DNA of 64,000 nt from Flavobacterium gelatinilyticum (lineage in GTDB: Bacteria > Bacteroidota > Bacteroidia > Flavobacteriales > Flavobacteriaceae). A model generated the notes under the pieces. The model worked only from the letters and a program-made list of their open reading frames with translations. It was not told the DNA's origin and did not search any database. Of this stretch, positions 11,238 to 19,455 are shown in pieces (position 1 is the first letter of the stretch; each line of letters starts with the position of its first letter). Made by a program: the position numbers and the translations under genes. The stretch is taken from assembly GCF_027111295.1 (NCBI RefSeq), contig NZ_CP114287.1:1426001-1490000 (forward strand), written 5' to 3'.

Positions 11238-11268
11238 AAAATTATAACTTCAGAATGAAAAAATTGAA

Positions 11269-11913
11269 TTAAGAATGTTTTACAGAAATAGATTCCAGTA
11301 TATTCGCAACACTCTTACATTTGTCTGTTGCTGATTCTAAAACAGATAACACTTCTTTATATTTAATAATATTTTTAGCGTCTGTTTCGTTTTCAAAAAT
11401 TTCAAAAACTGCTTTGTTATATACATTATCAGACTTGTTTTCTAATTTATTAATTCGAACACAAGCTTCTTTAATGATGTTTATATTTTTCAGATTGCTT
11501 AACTCTTTTACTGCACTGTCGATGTTCTGGCAGGCTTCAAGGTTAATTTCTGTCATTTTTCTGATAGATTTTGTAATCTTATCAACCTGATACAATCTCA
11601 TACGGCTTGCAGCACCGTGAAGGTAATCGGCAACGTTATCAATTGAAGTAATTAATGTATGGATATCTTCTCTATCAAATGGAGTAATGAAGTTTCTGCT
11701 TAACTCTAAGTTAGTCTGGCGAGTAATATCCTCTCCTTTTTGTTCTAATTCGTCAATTTTTTGAAAAAGAACTTCTCTTTCTTTTAATGGTAAATTTACA
11801 GCTTCGTGTAAGTTAGAAGCTAATTCAATTAAATTGCTTGAAGCTTCTTCAAAAAGTGGAAAGAATTTCTTGTCTTTCGGCACTAAAAATTGGAAAATAC
11901 TGTTTATTGACAT
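11269..11913 (-). CDS. DUF47 (PhoU-like) partner of the phosphate transporter
   Basis: The 214-residue all-helical cytoplasmic protein belongs to the DUF47/PhoU-like family (Pit accessory protein). Charged helices with ELEQKGEDITRQ and FITPFDREDIHTLITSIDNVADYLH are the family's conserved metal-binding-type motifs. Members modulate the adjacent Pit transporter. It is the first gene of the operon. Upstream on the minus strand is a full promoter, TTG at 11958-11960, 17 bp, then TAATTTTG at 11933-11940, giving a leader of about 14 nt. Confidence 0.93.
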   Translation of the reverse strand: MSINSIFQFLVPKDKKFFPLFEEASSNLIELASNLHEAVNLPLKEREVLFQKIDELEQKGEDITRQTNLELSRNFITPFDREDIHTLITSIDNVADYLHGAASRMRLYQVDKITKSIRKMTEINLEACQNIDSAVKELSNLKNINIIKEACVRINKLENKSDNVYNKAVFEIFENETDAKNIIKYKEVLSVLESATDKCKSVANILESISVKHS

Positions 11914-11932
11914 TTTTTTATTTTTGATAGTG

Positions 11933-11960
11933 CAAAATTACTCCCATTAATACTTTGCAA
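11933..11960 (-). promoter_or_regulatory. Promoter of the DUF47-pit operon
   Basis: On the minus strand TTG-N17-TAATTTTG matches both flavobacterial promoter elements (-33 TTG and -7 TAnnTTTG). Confidence 0.65.
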
Positions 11961-11962
11961 TG

Positions 11963-13477
11963 TTAAGCCATTGTTAACAAATCGTTTTCTATTTGGAAAC
12001 TAGCCAGAAAAGACACGGTATTTTCGATATCATTATGTAAGATTCGGTCTTCTTTTACCAAAGGCACCACTTCTCTGTAACTGCTTACAAACATTTCGAT
12101 GAAATCGCTTGATTTTAGCGGTTCTCTGTAGGCAATTGCCTGTGAAGCATTTAACAATTCGATTGCCAAAATACGTTCTAAATTATCTAAAATTCGTAAG
12201 GCTTTTGTCGCTCCGTTTGCTCCCATGCTTACATGGTCTTCCTGACCGTTGCTGGATACGATACTATCTATACTTGCCGGAGTTGCCAATTGCTTATTTT
12301 GGCTGGCAATACTTGCTGCAGTGTACTGCGGAATCATAAATCCGGAATTCAATCCCGGATTATCAACCAAAAATGCCGGAAGGTTTCTTAATCCTGAAAT
12401 TAACTGATAAGTTCTTCTTTCAGAAATACTTCCTAATTCAGCCAAAGCAATTGCCAGAAAATCCAGAGCCAGAGCTAAAGGCTGTCCGTGGAAATTTCCT
12501 CCTGAAATAATCTGATCAGCTTCAATAAATATGTTTGGATTATCAGTAACCGAATTGATTTCGGTTTTGAATACTTTGCGGACATAGTCGATCGCATCTT
12601 TTGAAGCACCGTGAACCTGAGGCATACAACGGAAAGAGTACGGATCCTGAACGTGTTTTTTTTCCTGAGCGATAATTTCACTTCCGTCCAAAAATTCTGC
12701 AATTCGCTGTGCGGTTACGATTTGTCCTTTATGCGGACGTATATAATGTATTAATTCGTTAAACGGTTCAATTCTTCCATCAAAACCTTCCAGAGAAATA
12801 GTCCCTATTAAATCTGCCAGATACGAATATTTATAGGCTTTAATTAAAATATGAGCACCATACGCACTCATAAACTGAGTTCCGTTTAACAAAGCCAGAC
12901 CTTCTTTTGACTGTAAAACGATTGGTTCCCAGTTAAAATGTTTTAAAACTTCGGCCGAAGCTGTTTTTTTTCCTTCAAAATACACTTCTCCCTCACCTAT
13001 TAAAGGCAATGACAAATGTGCCAAAGGCGCTAAATCTCCCGAAGCCCCAAGTGAACCCTGTGTATAAATAACCGGAAGAATATCATTATTATAAAAATCA
13101 ACAAGACGCTGCAATGTTATTAACTGAACACCCGAATGTCCGTAACTTAATGACTGAATTTTAAGTAAAAGCATCATTTTTACAACCTCAGCAGGAACTT
13201 CTTCTCCTGTTCCGCAGGCATGAGATTTCACTAAATTTTCCTGTAGTCTGGATAAATTCTCATTAGAGATTTTTACGCTGTAAAGCGATCCAAAACCAGT
13301 GTTGATTCCGTAGATCGGACCAGAATGAGAAGCCATTTTTTTATCTAAATAATCACGGCATTTCTGAACATTTACTTTTGCTTCTTCTGACAATTCGAGT
13401 GCTTTATCATAACTCAAAATTTCGTGTAAAGTTTCTAATGTAATTGTTTCAGTACTTATATAATGAACTTCTCTCAT
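11963..13477 (-). CDS. hutH: Histidine ammonia-lyase
   Basis: The enzyme deaminates L-histidine to urocanate, the first step of histidine degradation. The protein is 504 residues from the ATG at 13477; reading further upstream adds 43 residues unlike the family, so that start is rejected. The MIO cofactor triad A145-S146-G147 lies in GSLGASGDLAPLAHL, and the active-site loop YGINTGFG is at 56-63. The selectivity position reads Ser-His (S85-H86 in VKSHACGTG), which favours histidine over phenylalanine or tyrosine. hutU, hutI and hutG are not next to it; pit/DUF47 is downstream and the thr leader is divergent. Confidence 0.93.
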   Translation of the reverse strand: MREVHYISTETITLETLHEILSYDKALELSEEAKVNVQKCRDYLDKKMASHSGPIYGINTGFGSLYSVKISNENLSRLQENLVKSHACGTGEEVPAEVVKMMLLLKIQSLSYGHSGVQLITLQRLVDFYNNDILPVIYTQGSLGASGDLAPLAHLSLPLIGEGEVYFEGKKTASAEVLKHFNWEPIVLQSKEGLALLNGTQFMSAYGAHILIKAYKYSYLADLIGTISLEGFDGRIEPFNELIHYIRPHKGQIVTAQRIAEFLDGSEIIAQEKKHVQDPYSFRCMPQVHGASKDAIDYVRKVFKTEINSVTDNPNIFIEADQIISGGNFHGQPLALALDFLAIALAELGSISERRTYQLISGLRNLPAFLVDNPGLNSGFMIPQYTAASIASQNKQLATPASIDSIVSSNGQEDHVSMGANGATKALRILDNLERILAIELLNASQAIAYREPLKSSDFIEMFVSSYREVVPLVKEDRILHNDIENTVSFLASFQIENDLLTMA

Positions 13478-13811
13478 GATGATTTTAAATTTTAAAACGT
13501 CAAAATTCAACAAATCAACATTAAAAAGCAACATTTTATCACAATAATTAAAAATTAAAGAACAATTAGTACTAAGGTTTCTTTGCTGAAAAAATAGAAA
13601 AAGCATATCTGTTTCGTTTTTCCCAGTCTAATTACAGAAAAAATCAAATTAATTTTCATACAAATCCGCCGAAAGGGAAATCCGAAATATATCAAAACAG
13701 CAACTTAACATATCTAATTTTAACAAATGCTCAATATTGAATTATAGAGATTTGAATTATTAAAATATTCGTAAAAAGGCTTTTAAAGTTTTTACCTTTT
13801 ATAAAAAGCTG

Positions 13812-13819
13812 TACTTTTG
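13812..13819 (+). promoter_or_regulatory. -7 box of the thr operon promoter
   Basis: TACTTTTG is an exact TAnnTTTG match, 12 bp before the leader ATG. That places the transcript start a few bases before the leader peptide. No clear TTG is present at -33. Confidence 0.6.
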
Positions 13820-13830
13820 AAAAATCAAAA

Positions 13831-13935
13831 ATGAAAAGTAACAGCATAAAATATCATTCTACAAGTATTACAGCTCAAACAGAAGCTGCGATTGCTGCTA
13901 CCACAATTTCTACTACAACTACTACTACCCCTTAG
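13831..13935 (+). CDS. thrL: Threonine operon leader peptide
   Basis: A 34-codon frame has 11 Thr and 4 Ile codons, ending TTISTTTTTTP, where residues 28-33 are six consecutive Thr. It begins just after the promoter box and stops 109 bp before thrA. The composition (Thr plus Ile) is that of the E. coli thr leader, where ribosome stalling for lack of charged tRNA-Thr or tRNA-Ile prevents termination. Its stop codon lies inside the hairpin at 13926-13940. It is an inference that this leader controls thrABC by the same logic; the peptide itself has no expected function after synthesis. Confidence 0.8.
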   Translation: MKSNSIKYHSTSITAQTEAAIAATTISTTTTTTP

Positions 13936-13950
13936 GGGTATACATTTTTA
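13926..13950 (+). terminator. Candidate thr attenuator hairpin
   Basis: TACCCC pairs perfectly with GGGGTA around a TTA loop; ATTTTTA follows five bases later. The 5' arm overlaps the last Thr and Pro codons of the leader, so a ribosome stalled on the Thr run would cover it. The U-run is weak and displaced, so it may pause rather than fully terminate. Confidence 0.55.
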
Positions 13951-14044
13951 CATATAATCCTGATTGTCTATACTTTTTTCGAAAAGAAGAAAGGTAATGG
14001 ATACATAAAAGCTATTGCATTCAAAGAAATAAAAATATCAAAAA

Positions 14045-16492
14045 ATGAAAGTATTAAAATTTGGCGGAACTTCGGTTGCCAATGCTCAAAATATAAAGTT
14101 AGTTCTCGAAATTGTTCAACAAAAAGCAAAAAAGGATCAAGTAGTTGTAGTAGTTTCTGCCCTTAGTAAAGTAACCGATTTACTGCAGTCTGCAGCGGCA
14201 AAAGCGGCGGCAAACGACGAAAGTTTTAGAGAAGTAGTGGCGGAAATCGAGAAAAAACACCTCGACACTTTAAAAGAACTGATTCCTGTAAGCGAACAAA
14301 GCAGTTTGTTAAGCCATGTAAAACGAATCATCAACCATTTAGAAACTTTACTGGACGGCTGTTTCTTACTAGGCGAATTATCTCCAAGAACTGCCGATAC
14401 TATTTTAAGTTTTGGAGAATTGCTTTCTTCGTTCATTATCGCTCAGGCATATCAGCAGATTAACAATGATGCGGTTTACAAAGACAGCCGAGAGTTAATT
14501 AAAACCAATGCCGAATTTGGAAAAGCTGCGGTTAACTTCGAAATTTCAAACAAATTGATTCAGGAGTATTTTGCTTCAAATCAATCAAAAATTAATATTC
14601 TTCCGGGATTTATCGCACAGACTCTTGACGGAATCACTTCGACTTTAGGACGCGGCGGATCTGATTACACTGCTGCCATTATTGCCGGAGCAGTCGATGC
14701 GGAACAACTGGAAATCTGGACTGACGTAAACGGAATGTTTACTGCAAATCCTAAAATCGTAAAACAAGCGCAGCCAATTGCGAATATTTCGTATCAGGAA
14801 GCAATGGAATTGTCGCACTTTGGAGCAAAAGTTTTGTATCCGCCAACAATTCAGCCGGTTTTAAGAAAAAATATTCCAATTTTAATCAAAAATACTTTTG
14901 AACCGGAAGCCGAAGGCACTTTAATTTCTGATACTGTTTTATCAAAAGATACCGTTGTAAAAGGAATCAGCCATATCGATAACATTTCGCTTTTAACGCT
15001 TGAAGGTCCGGGAATGATTGGAGTTGCGGGTTCATCCAGACGTTTGTTTGAAGTATTGTCTCAGGAAAAAATCAATGTTATTTTTATTACTCAGGCTTCT
15101 TCTGAGCATTCAATTTGTATCGGAATCCTCAATTCTGATGCTGATAATGCCGAAGCTGCGATCAATAAAGCTTTTGAAATCGAAATTTCGCAAAACAAAA
15201 TCGATCCTTGTTATGTAGAAAAAGACCTTTGCATTATTGCTTTGGTTGGTGAAAACATGAAAAATCACCAAGGTTTGAGCGGCAGAATGTTCAGTACTTT
15301 AGGAAAAAACAACGTAAACATTCGTGCCATTGCACAAGGTGCTTCTGAAAGAAACATTTCGACTGTAATTAACGAAAGAGACGTTAAAAAAGCATTGAAT
15401 ACATTACACGAAAACTTCTTTGAAGAAAACACCAAACAGCTGAATTTATTTGTAATGGGAGTTGGAAATGTGGGTGAAAAATTCATCGAACAAATTCACA
15501 GCCAGAAGAAATTCTTAAAAGAGGTCTTAAAGATTAATGTTCGCGTTATTGCTTTATCAAATTCCAGAAAAATGGTATTTGATGAAGACGGAATTTCCTT
15601 AAAAGACTGGCAGACAACTCTTGAAAAAGGAGAACATGCCGTTGCCACAGAATTTATCGCTCGTGCAAAAGAACTTAATTTAAGAAACAGCATTTTTGTA
15701 GATATTACAGCCAATGCAAGCGTTTCTGAAATGTATGAGAAATTCTTAAAAGAAAGTATTGCCGTTGTAACTTGTAACAAAATTGCCTGTTCATCTGCTT
15801 ACGACAATTATAAAAAATTAAAAAACCTGTCTCGTCAATACAACGCTCCTTTCTTGTTCGAAACGAATGTTGGTGCAGGATTACCAATTATCGATACAGT
15901 TAAAAATCTTATTGCATCCGGCGATAAGGTGCATAAAATACAAGCGGTTTTATCTGGAAGTTTGAACTTTATTTTCAACAATTTTGATGAGAACAATTCT
16001 TTCCACGATGTGGTAAAAGAAGCCGGAGTTCAGGGTTTCACAGAACCAGATCCGAAAATCGACTTAAGCGGCATCGACGTGGCTCGTAAAATCCTGATTC
16101 TTATTCGCGAAAGCGGTTACGAAATGGATATTGACGCCATCGCAAACGAATCGTTCTTACCTGCAGAATGTCTGGAAACAACAAACAACGACGATTTCTT
16201 TGCTTCACTAATCAAACATGCGTCTCATTTTGAGAACATTTACAAAGAAGCTTTAGCCAAAGATTCAAGATTGAAATACGTAGCGCAATTCGAAAACGGA
16301 AAAGCAAGCGTAGGTCTTCAATTTATTCCGAAAGATCATCCTTTCTATAACCTGGAAGGAAAAGATAATATCGTGCTTTTCTACACAGATCGTTACGTAA
16401 ATCAGCCGTTATTAATCAAAGGAGCCGGTGCCGGTGCAGCTGTTACGGCTTCAGGAATTTTTGCAGACGTTATTAGAATAGGGAATATATAA
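14045..16492 (+). CDS. thrA: Bifunctional aspartokinase / homoserine dehydrogenase I
   Basis: The 815-residue fusion enzyme catalyses two steps from aspartate to homoserine: phosphorylation of aspartate and NAD(P)H reduction of aspartate semialdehyde. Kinase domain: KFGGTSV at residues 5-11 and LGRGGSDYTA near 200. Two ACT regulatory domains occupy about 315-460. The homoserine dehydrogenase Rossmann fold begins near 465 with VMGVGNVG, and AGAGAAVTASGIFADV closes the protein. ThrA of this architecture is usually feedback-inhibited by threonine. It is the first enzyme gene after the Thr-rich leader and heads thrA-thrB-thrC. Confidence 0.96.
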   Translation: MKVLKFGGTSVANAQNIKLVLEIVQQKAKKDQVVVVVSALSKVTDLLQSAAAKAAANDESFREVVAEIEKKHLDTLKELIPVSEQSSLLSHVKRIINHLETLLDGCFLLGELSPRTADTILSFGELLSSFIIAQAYQQINNDAVYKDSRELIKTNAEFGKAAVNFEISNKLIQEYFASNQSKINILPGFIAQTLDGITSTLGRGGSDYTAAIIAGAVDAEQLEIWTDVNGMFTANPKIVKQAQPIANISYQEAMELSHFGAKVLYPPTIQPVLRKNIPILIKNTFEPEAEGTLISDTVLSKDTVVKGISHIDNISLLTLEGPGMIGVAGSSRRLFEVLSQEKINVIFITQASSEHSICIGILNSDADNAEAAINKAFEIEISQNKIDPCYVEKDLCIIALVGENMKNHQGLSGRMFSTLGKNNVNIRAIAQGASERNISTVINERDVKKALNTLHENFFEENTKQLNLFVMGVGNVGEKFIEQIHSQKKFLKEVLKINVRVIALSNSRKMVFDEDGISLKDWQTTLEKGEHAVATEFIARAKELNLRNSIFVDITANASVSEMYEKFLKESIAVVTCNKIACSSAYDNYKKLKNLSRQYNAPFLFETNVGAGLPIIDTVKNLIASGDKVHKIQAVLSGSLNFIFNNFDENNSFHDVVKEAGVQGFTEPDPKIDLSGIDVARKILILIRESGYEMDIDAIANESFLPAECLETTNNDDFFASLIKHASHFENIYKEALAKDSRLKYVAQFENGKASVGLQFIPKDHPFYNLEGKDNIVLFYTDRYVNQPLLIKGAGAGAAVTASGIFADVIRIGNI

Positions 16493-16586
16493 TTAAGTCT
16501 GAAAGTCGAATGTCATAAAGTCGTAAAGTCTTCACTTTTGATTTATGACATTTTATAAGACTTTCGACTTTTGACTTTAAAACTTT
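16493..16586. repeat. AAAGTCGAA-type inverted repeat between thrA and thrB
   Basis: An imperfect dyad places AAAGTCGAATGTCATAAA against its complement TTTATGACATTTTATAAGACTTTCGACTTT. The transcript could fold into a long hairpin between thrA and thrB, possibly a processing or stability element. There is no T-run typical of a terminator. Confidence 0.6.
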
Positions 16587-17519
16587 ATGACTCAGATTAA
16601 ACTATTTTGCCCGGCAACTATCGCCAATCTCTCATGTGGATTTGACGTTTTGGGACTTTGCTTAGACAATGCGGGTGATGAAATGATTGTTCGAAAATCA
16701 GATCAAAAAGGAGTTCGAATTACTAAAATCGTAGGTGCTGATTTGCCTCTTGAAACCGAGAAAAACGTTTCGGGTGTGGCGGCTTTGGCGATGTTGGCTA
16801 CTTTGGACGAATTGGATTTTGGATTCGAAATTGAAATTTACAAACATATCAAAGCCGGAAGCGGCATCGGAAGCAGCGCGGCAAGTTCTGCCGGAGCGGT
16901 TTTCGGAATCAATGAATTATTAGGAAGACCTTATTCGCGTAAAGATTTGGTTCAGTTTGCCATGCAGGGCGAAAAATTAGCCAGCGGAAACGCCCATGCT
17001 GATAACGTTGCTCCTGCCCTTCTTGGCGGCTTTACTTTGGTAAGAAGTTACGATCCTTTGGATATTATCAGAATTGATAGTCCGGAAGAATTGTACGCAA
17101 CGGTGGTTCATCCACAGATTGAGTTAAAAACGTCTGACGCTCGTTCGGTTTTAAAACAAAACGTTTCCCTAAAAAGCGCCATCATGCAATGGGGAAATGT
17201 GGGCGGACTTGTAGCAGGTCTTTACACCAAAGATTACGAGTTGATTGGAAGATCACTTCATGACGAAATCGTAGAACCTTTAAGAAGTGTTTTAATTCCA
17301 GGTTTCGACCAAATCAAACAAACGGCTTACGAAAATGGCGCTTTAGGTTCCGGAATTTCAGGTTCTGGTCCGTCGATTTTTGCTTTAAGCCGAGGAAAAA
17401 ACACCGCAGACCAAATCGCAAAAGCCATGAGCGAGGTTTACGAAAAAATGAATTTACCGTATGAAATTCACGTTTCGAAGATTAATCCAGATGGCGTGAG
17501 AATTCTTGAGGGGAATTAA
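16587..17519 (+). CDS. thrB: Homoserine kinase
   Basis: The 310-residue GHMP-family kinase phosphorylates homoserine with ATP, the penultimate step to threonine. The N-terminal FCPATIANLSCGFDVLGLCLD and the GHMP phosphate loop GSGIGSSAASSAG (near 91-103) are canonical, and the C-terminal ALGSGISGSGPSIFAL is the third conserved motif. The gene follows thrA after 94 bp that form an inverted repeat, with no clear terminator, so it probably belongs to the same transcript. Confidence 0.96.
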   Translation: MTQIKLFCPATIANLSCGFDVLGLCLDNAGDEMIVRKSDQKGVRITKIVGADLPLETEKNVSGVAALAMLATLDELDFGFEIEIYKHIKAGSGIGSSAASSAGAVFGINELLGRPYSRKDLVQFAMQGEKLASGNAHADNVAPALLGGFTLVRSYDPLDIIRIDSPEELYATVVHPQIELKTSDARSVLKQNVSLKSAIMQWGNVGGLVAGLYTKDYELIGRSLHDEIVEPLRSVLIPGFDQIKQTAYENGALGSGISGSGPSIFALSRGKNTADQIAKAMSEVYEKMNLPYEIHVSKINPDGVRILEGN

Positions 17520-17938
17520 AAATTAAAAATTTAGAATTAAAAATTGGTACGCGACGTTTGTCAGGCTGAGCGAAGTCGAAGCCCACGCAAAGTTAAGACA
17601 CAAAATACAGCAAGTACAGTTTGTCATTTCGACTGAAAGGAGACTCGAGCGATAGCGAATAGGCGAAGCAAATCACATTAGTTTGTCGACAAAGATTGGC
17701 GAATTTCTATGCAGATTCTCGCGTGTGATTTCTCCTTACGTCGAAATGACAAAAAATGCGTTCAAAAAATTATTGAAATAAAAATATCACCACAAAGCTT
17801 TGCGTCCTTTTGCGTTTCAAAAGAAACCAATTCCTTGCGCTCTTTGCGGTTAAACAAACATAACTATTAGAATTTGGAATTTAGTATTGGAATTTACTTT
17901 CCAAAAAATCTAAAATCTAAAATCAAAAATCTAAAATA
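17520..17938. repeat. Intergenic palindromic repeats between thrB and thrC
   Basis: The 419-bp gap holds no gene. Its core (17620-17755) is a large imperfect palindrome opening TTTGTCATTTCGAC and closing GTCGAAATGACAAA, with the interior AGGAGA/TCTCCTT also pairing. A second small dyad, CCACAAAGCTTTGCG to TTTGCGGTT, lies at 17791-17852. Both look like dispersed intergenic repeats of Flavobacterium rather than regulatory sites for thrC. The same AAAG/GCAAAG wording recurs at 23.6-24.0 and 27.3-27.6 kb. Confidence 0.75.
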
Positions 17939-19228
17939 ATGAGATACTACAGTTTAAACCATAATGCCCCAAAAGTTTCTTTTCAGGAAGCTGTAATACA
18001 AGGATTAGCGAGTGATAAAGGATTATATTTCCCGGAAAGCATTACGCCTCTTAATCCTTCATTTTTTGATAAAATCGAAAGTTTAAGCCACGAAGAAATT
18101 GCTTATGAAGCTATTAAACAATTCGTTGGCGACGAAATACCTGCAGAAAAACTAAAAGAAATCATTGCTGAAACTCTTGTTTTTGATTTCCCTGTCGTGA
18201 AAGTGGAGAACGGAATCTATTCGTTAGAATTATTCCACGGACCAACAATGGCGTTTAAAGACGTTGGAGCGCGTTTTATGTCGCGTTGTTTGGGTTATTT
18301 CAACAAAGACAAAAAAGACGCTAAAAACACGGTTTTAGTAGCCACTTCCGGAGATACAGGAGGCGCAGTTGCAAGCGGATTTCTTGGCGTTGATGGCGTT
18401 GATGTTGTGATTTTATATCCGTCAGGAAAAGTGAGCGATATTCAGGAAAAACAATTGACGACTTTAGGACAGAACATTAAAGCGCTTGAAGTTGATGGTG
18501 TTTTTGACGATTGTCAGGATATGGTGAAAAAAGCGTTTTTAGACGAAACTTTAGCGCACAAAAACCTGACTTCGGCGAATTCTATTAATATTGCACGTTG
18601 GTTACCACAAATGTTTTATTTCTTCTTTGCTTACAAAGCGTTGAAAAGCCAAAACAAACCTTTAGTTTTCTCTTGCCCAAGCGGAAACTTCGGGAATATT
18701 TGCGCCGGAATTATGGCAAAGAAATTAGGTTTGCCAATTGAACATTTTGTGGCTTCGACAAACGTAAACGACACGGTTCCAAGATTTTTAGAAAACGGAA
18801 AATACGACCCGAAACCTTCTAAAGCAACAATTTCTAACGCAATGGACGTTGGAAACCCAAGTAACTTTATTAGAATTCAGGAATTATACAATAATGATTT
18901 AAAGGCTTTTGAAAAAGATTTCTCTTCGTACAGCTACACCGACGAAGAAACGCTAAAAGCCATGAAACAAATTTACAATACCAACGGTTACATCGCAGAA
19001 CCTCACGGCGCTGTTGGTTATTTAGGTTTGAAAAAAGAACTTGAAAAATACCCGAACGCGATTGGTATTTTCTTAGAAACCGCTCATCCAATTAAATTCT
19101 TAGATGTAGTTGAACCGGCTTTAGGAATCACGCTTCCAATTCCAACACAAATTGAAAGTGTTATTAATGAGGAAAAAGTGAGTGTGAAGATTGGGACTTA
19201 TGAGGAGTTGAAGAGTTTCTTGGGGTAA
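17939..19228 (+). CDS. thrC: Threonine synthase
   Basis: The PLP enzyme converts O-phosphohomoserine to threonine. The 429-residue protein has the PLP lysine K107 in MAFKDVGARF and the phosphate/PLP motifs ATSGDTGGAVASGF and SCPSGNFGNICAG. The N-terminal MRYYSLNHNAPKVSFQEAV is typical of the short E. coli-like class. It completes the thrABC pathway, although a 419-bp repeat separates it from thrB, so it may use its own promoter. A strong terminator follows. Confidence 0.96.
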   Translation: MRYYSLNHNAPKVSFQEAVIQGLASDKGLYFPESITPLNPSFFDKIESLSHEEIAYEAIKQFVGDEIPAEKLKEIIAETLVFDFPVVKVENGIYSLELFHGPTMAFKDVGARFMSRCLGYFNKDKKDAKNTVLVATSGDTGGAVASGFLGVDGVDVVILYPSGKVSDIQEKQLTTLGQNIKALEVDGVFDDCQDMVKKAFLDETLAHKNLTSANSINIARWLPQMFYFFFAYKALKSQNKPLVFSCPSGNFGNICAGIMAKKLGLPIEHFVASTNVNDTVPRFLENGKYDPKPSKATISNAMDVGNPSNFIRIQELYNNDLKAFEKDFSSYSYTDEETLKAMKQIYNTNGYIAEPHGAVGYLGLKKELEKYPNAIGIFLETAHPIKFLDVVEPALGITLPIPTQIESVINEEKVSVKIGTYEELKSFLG

Positions 19229-19250
19229 AAAAACATAATAATAAATGATT

Positions 19251-19284
19251 AAAGCGAGTAAAAAAATTACTCGCTTTTTTATTA
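19251..19284 (+). terminator. Terminator of thrC
   Basis: The stem AAAGCGAGTAA pairs with TTACTCGCTTT across an A-rich loop and is followed by a T-run. Confidence 0.9.
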
Positions 19285-19328
19285 TATTAAACTAAAATTA
19301 TTTTGAGTTAGCAAATAATAAATGTCAA

Positions 19329-19373
19329 ATACGGAAATCCGTATAAATCGGCAAGAAAAAAAATATATATTTG
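19329..19373 (+). promoter_or_regulatory. Promoter and palindromic operator of the Shedu gene
   Basis: The dyad ATACGGA-AA-TCCGTAT (19329-19344) is followed after 21 bp by TATATTTG (19366-19373), an exact -7 box. The dyad therefore covers the -33 region. The predicted leader is about 75 nt. The protein that would bind it is unknown. Confidence 0.5.
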
Positions 19374-19455
19374 AAAAAATAAATTTTGTGCCCATATTAA
19401 ATAGTTGGTTAGGTTAATGAATATCTACAAAAGTTAACAGAATAATTTACATACT

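Larger units (their letters stand above)
13478..14044. other. hutH-thrA intergenic region with thr leader
   Basis: These 567 bp separate divergent hutH and thrA. They hold the thr promoter box, a 34-codon leader reading frame and a GC-rich hairpin (annotated separately). The hutH-proximal half (13478-13780) is AT-rich and shows no other gene. Confidence 0.8.

Noticed and set aside
13478..13606. 43-residue N-terminal extension of hutH
   Set aside because: The family starts at MREVHYIS, and the extension is low-complexity AT-rich sequence with no homology.
17520..17938. CRISPR-like appearance of the repeats between thrB and thrC
   Set aside because: The words are inverted, not direct, with no regular spacing and no cas genes.
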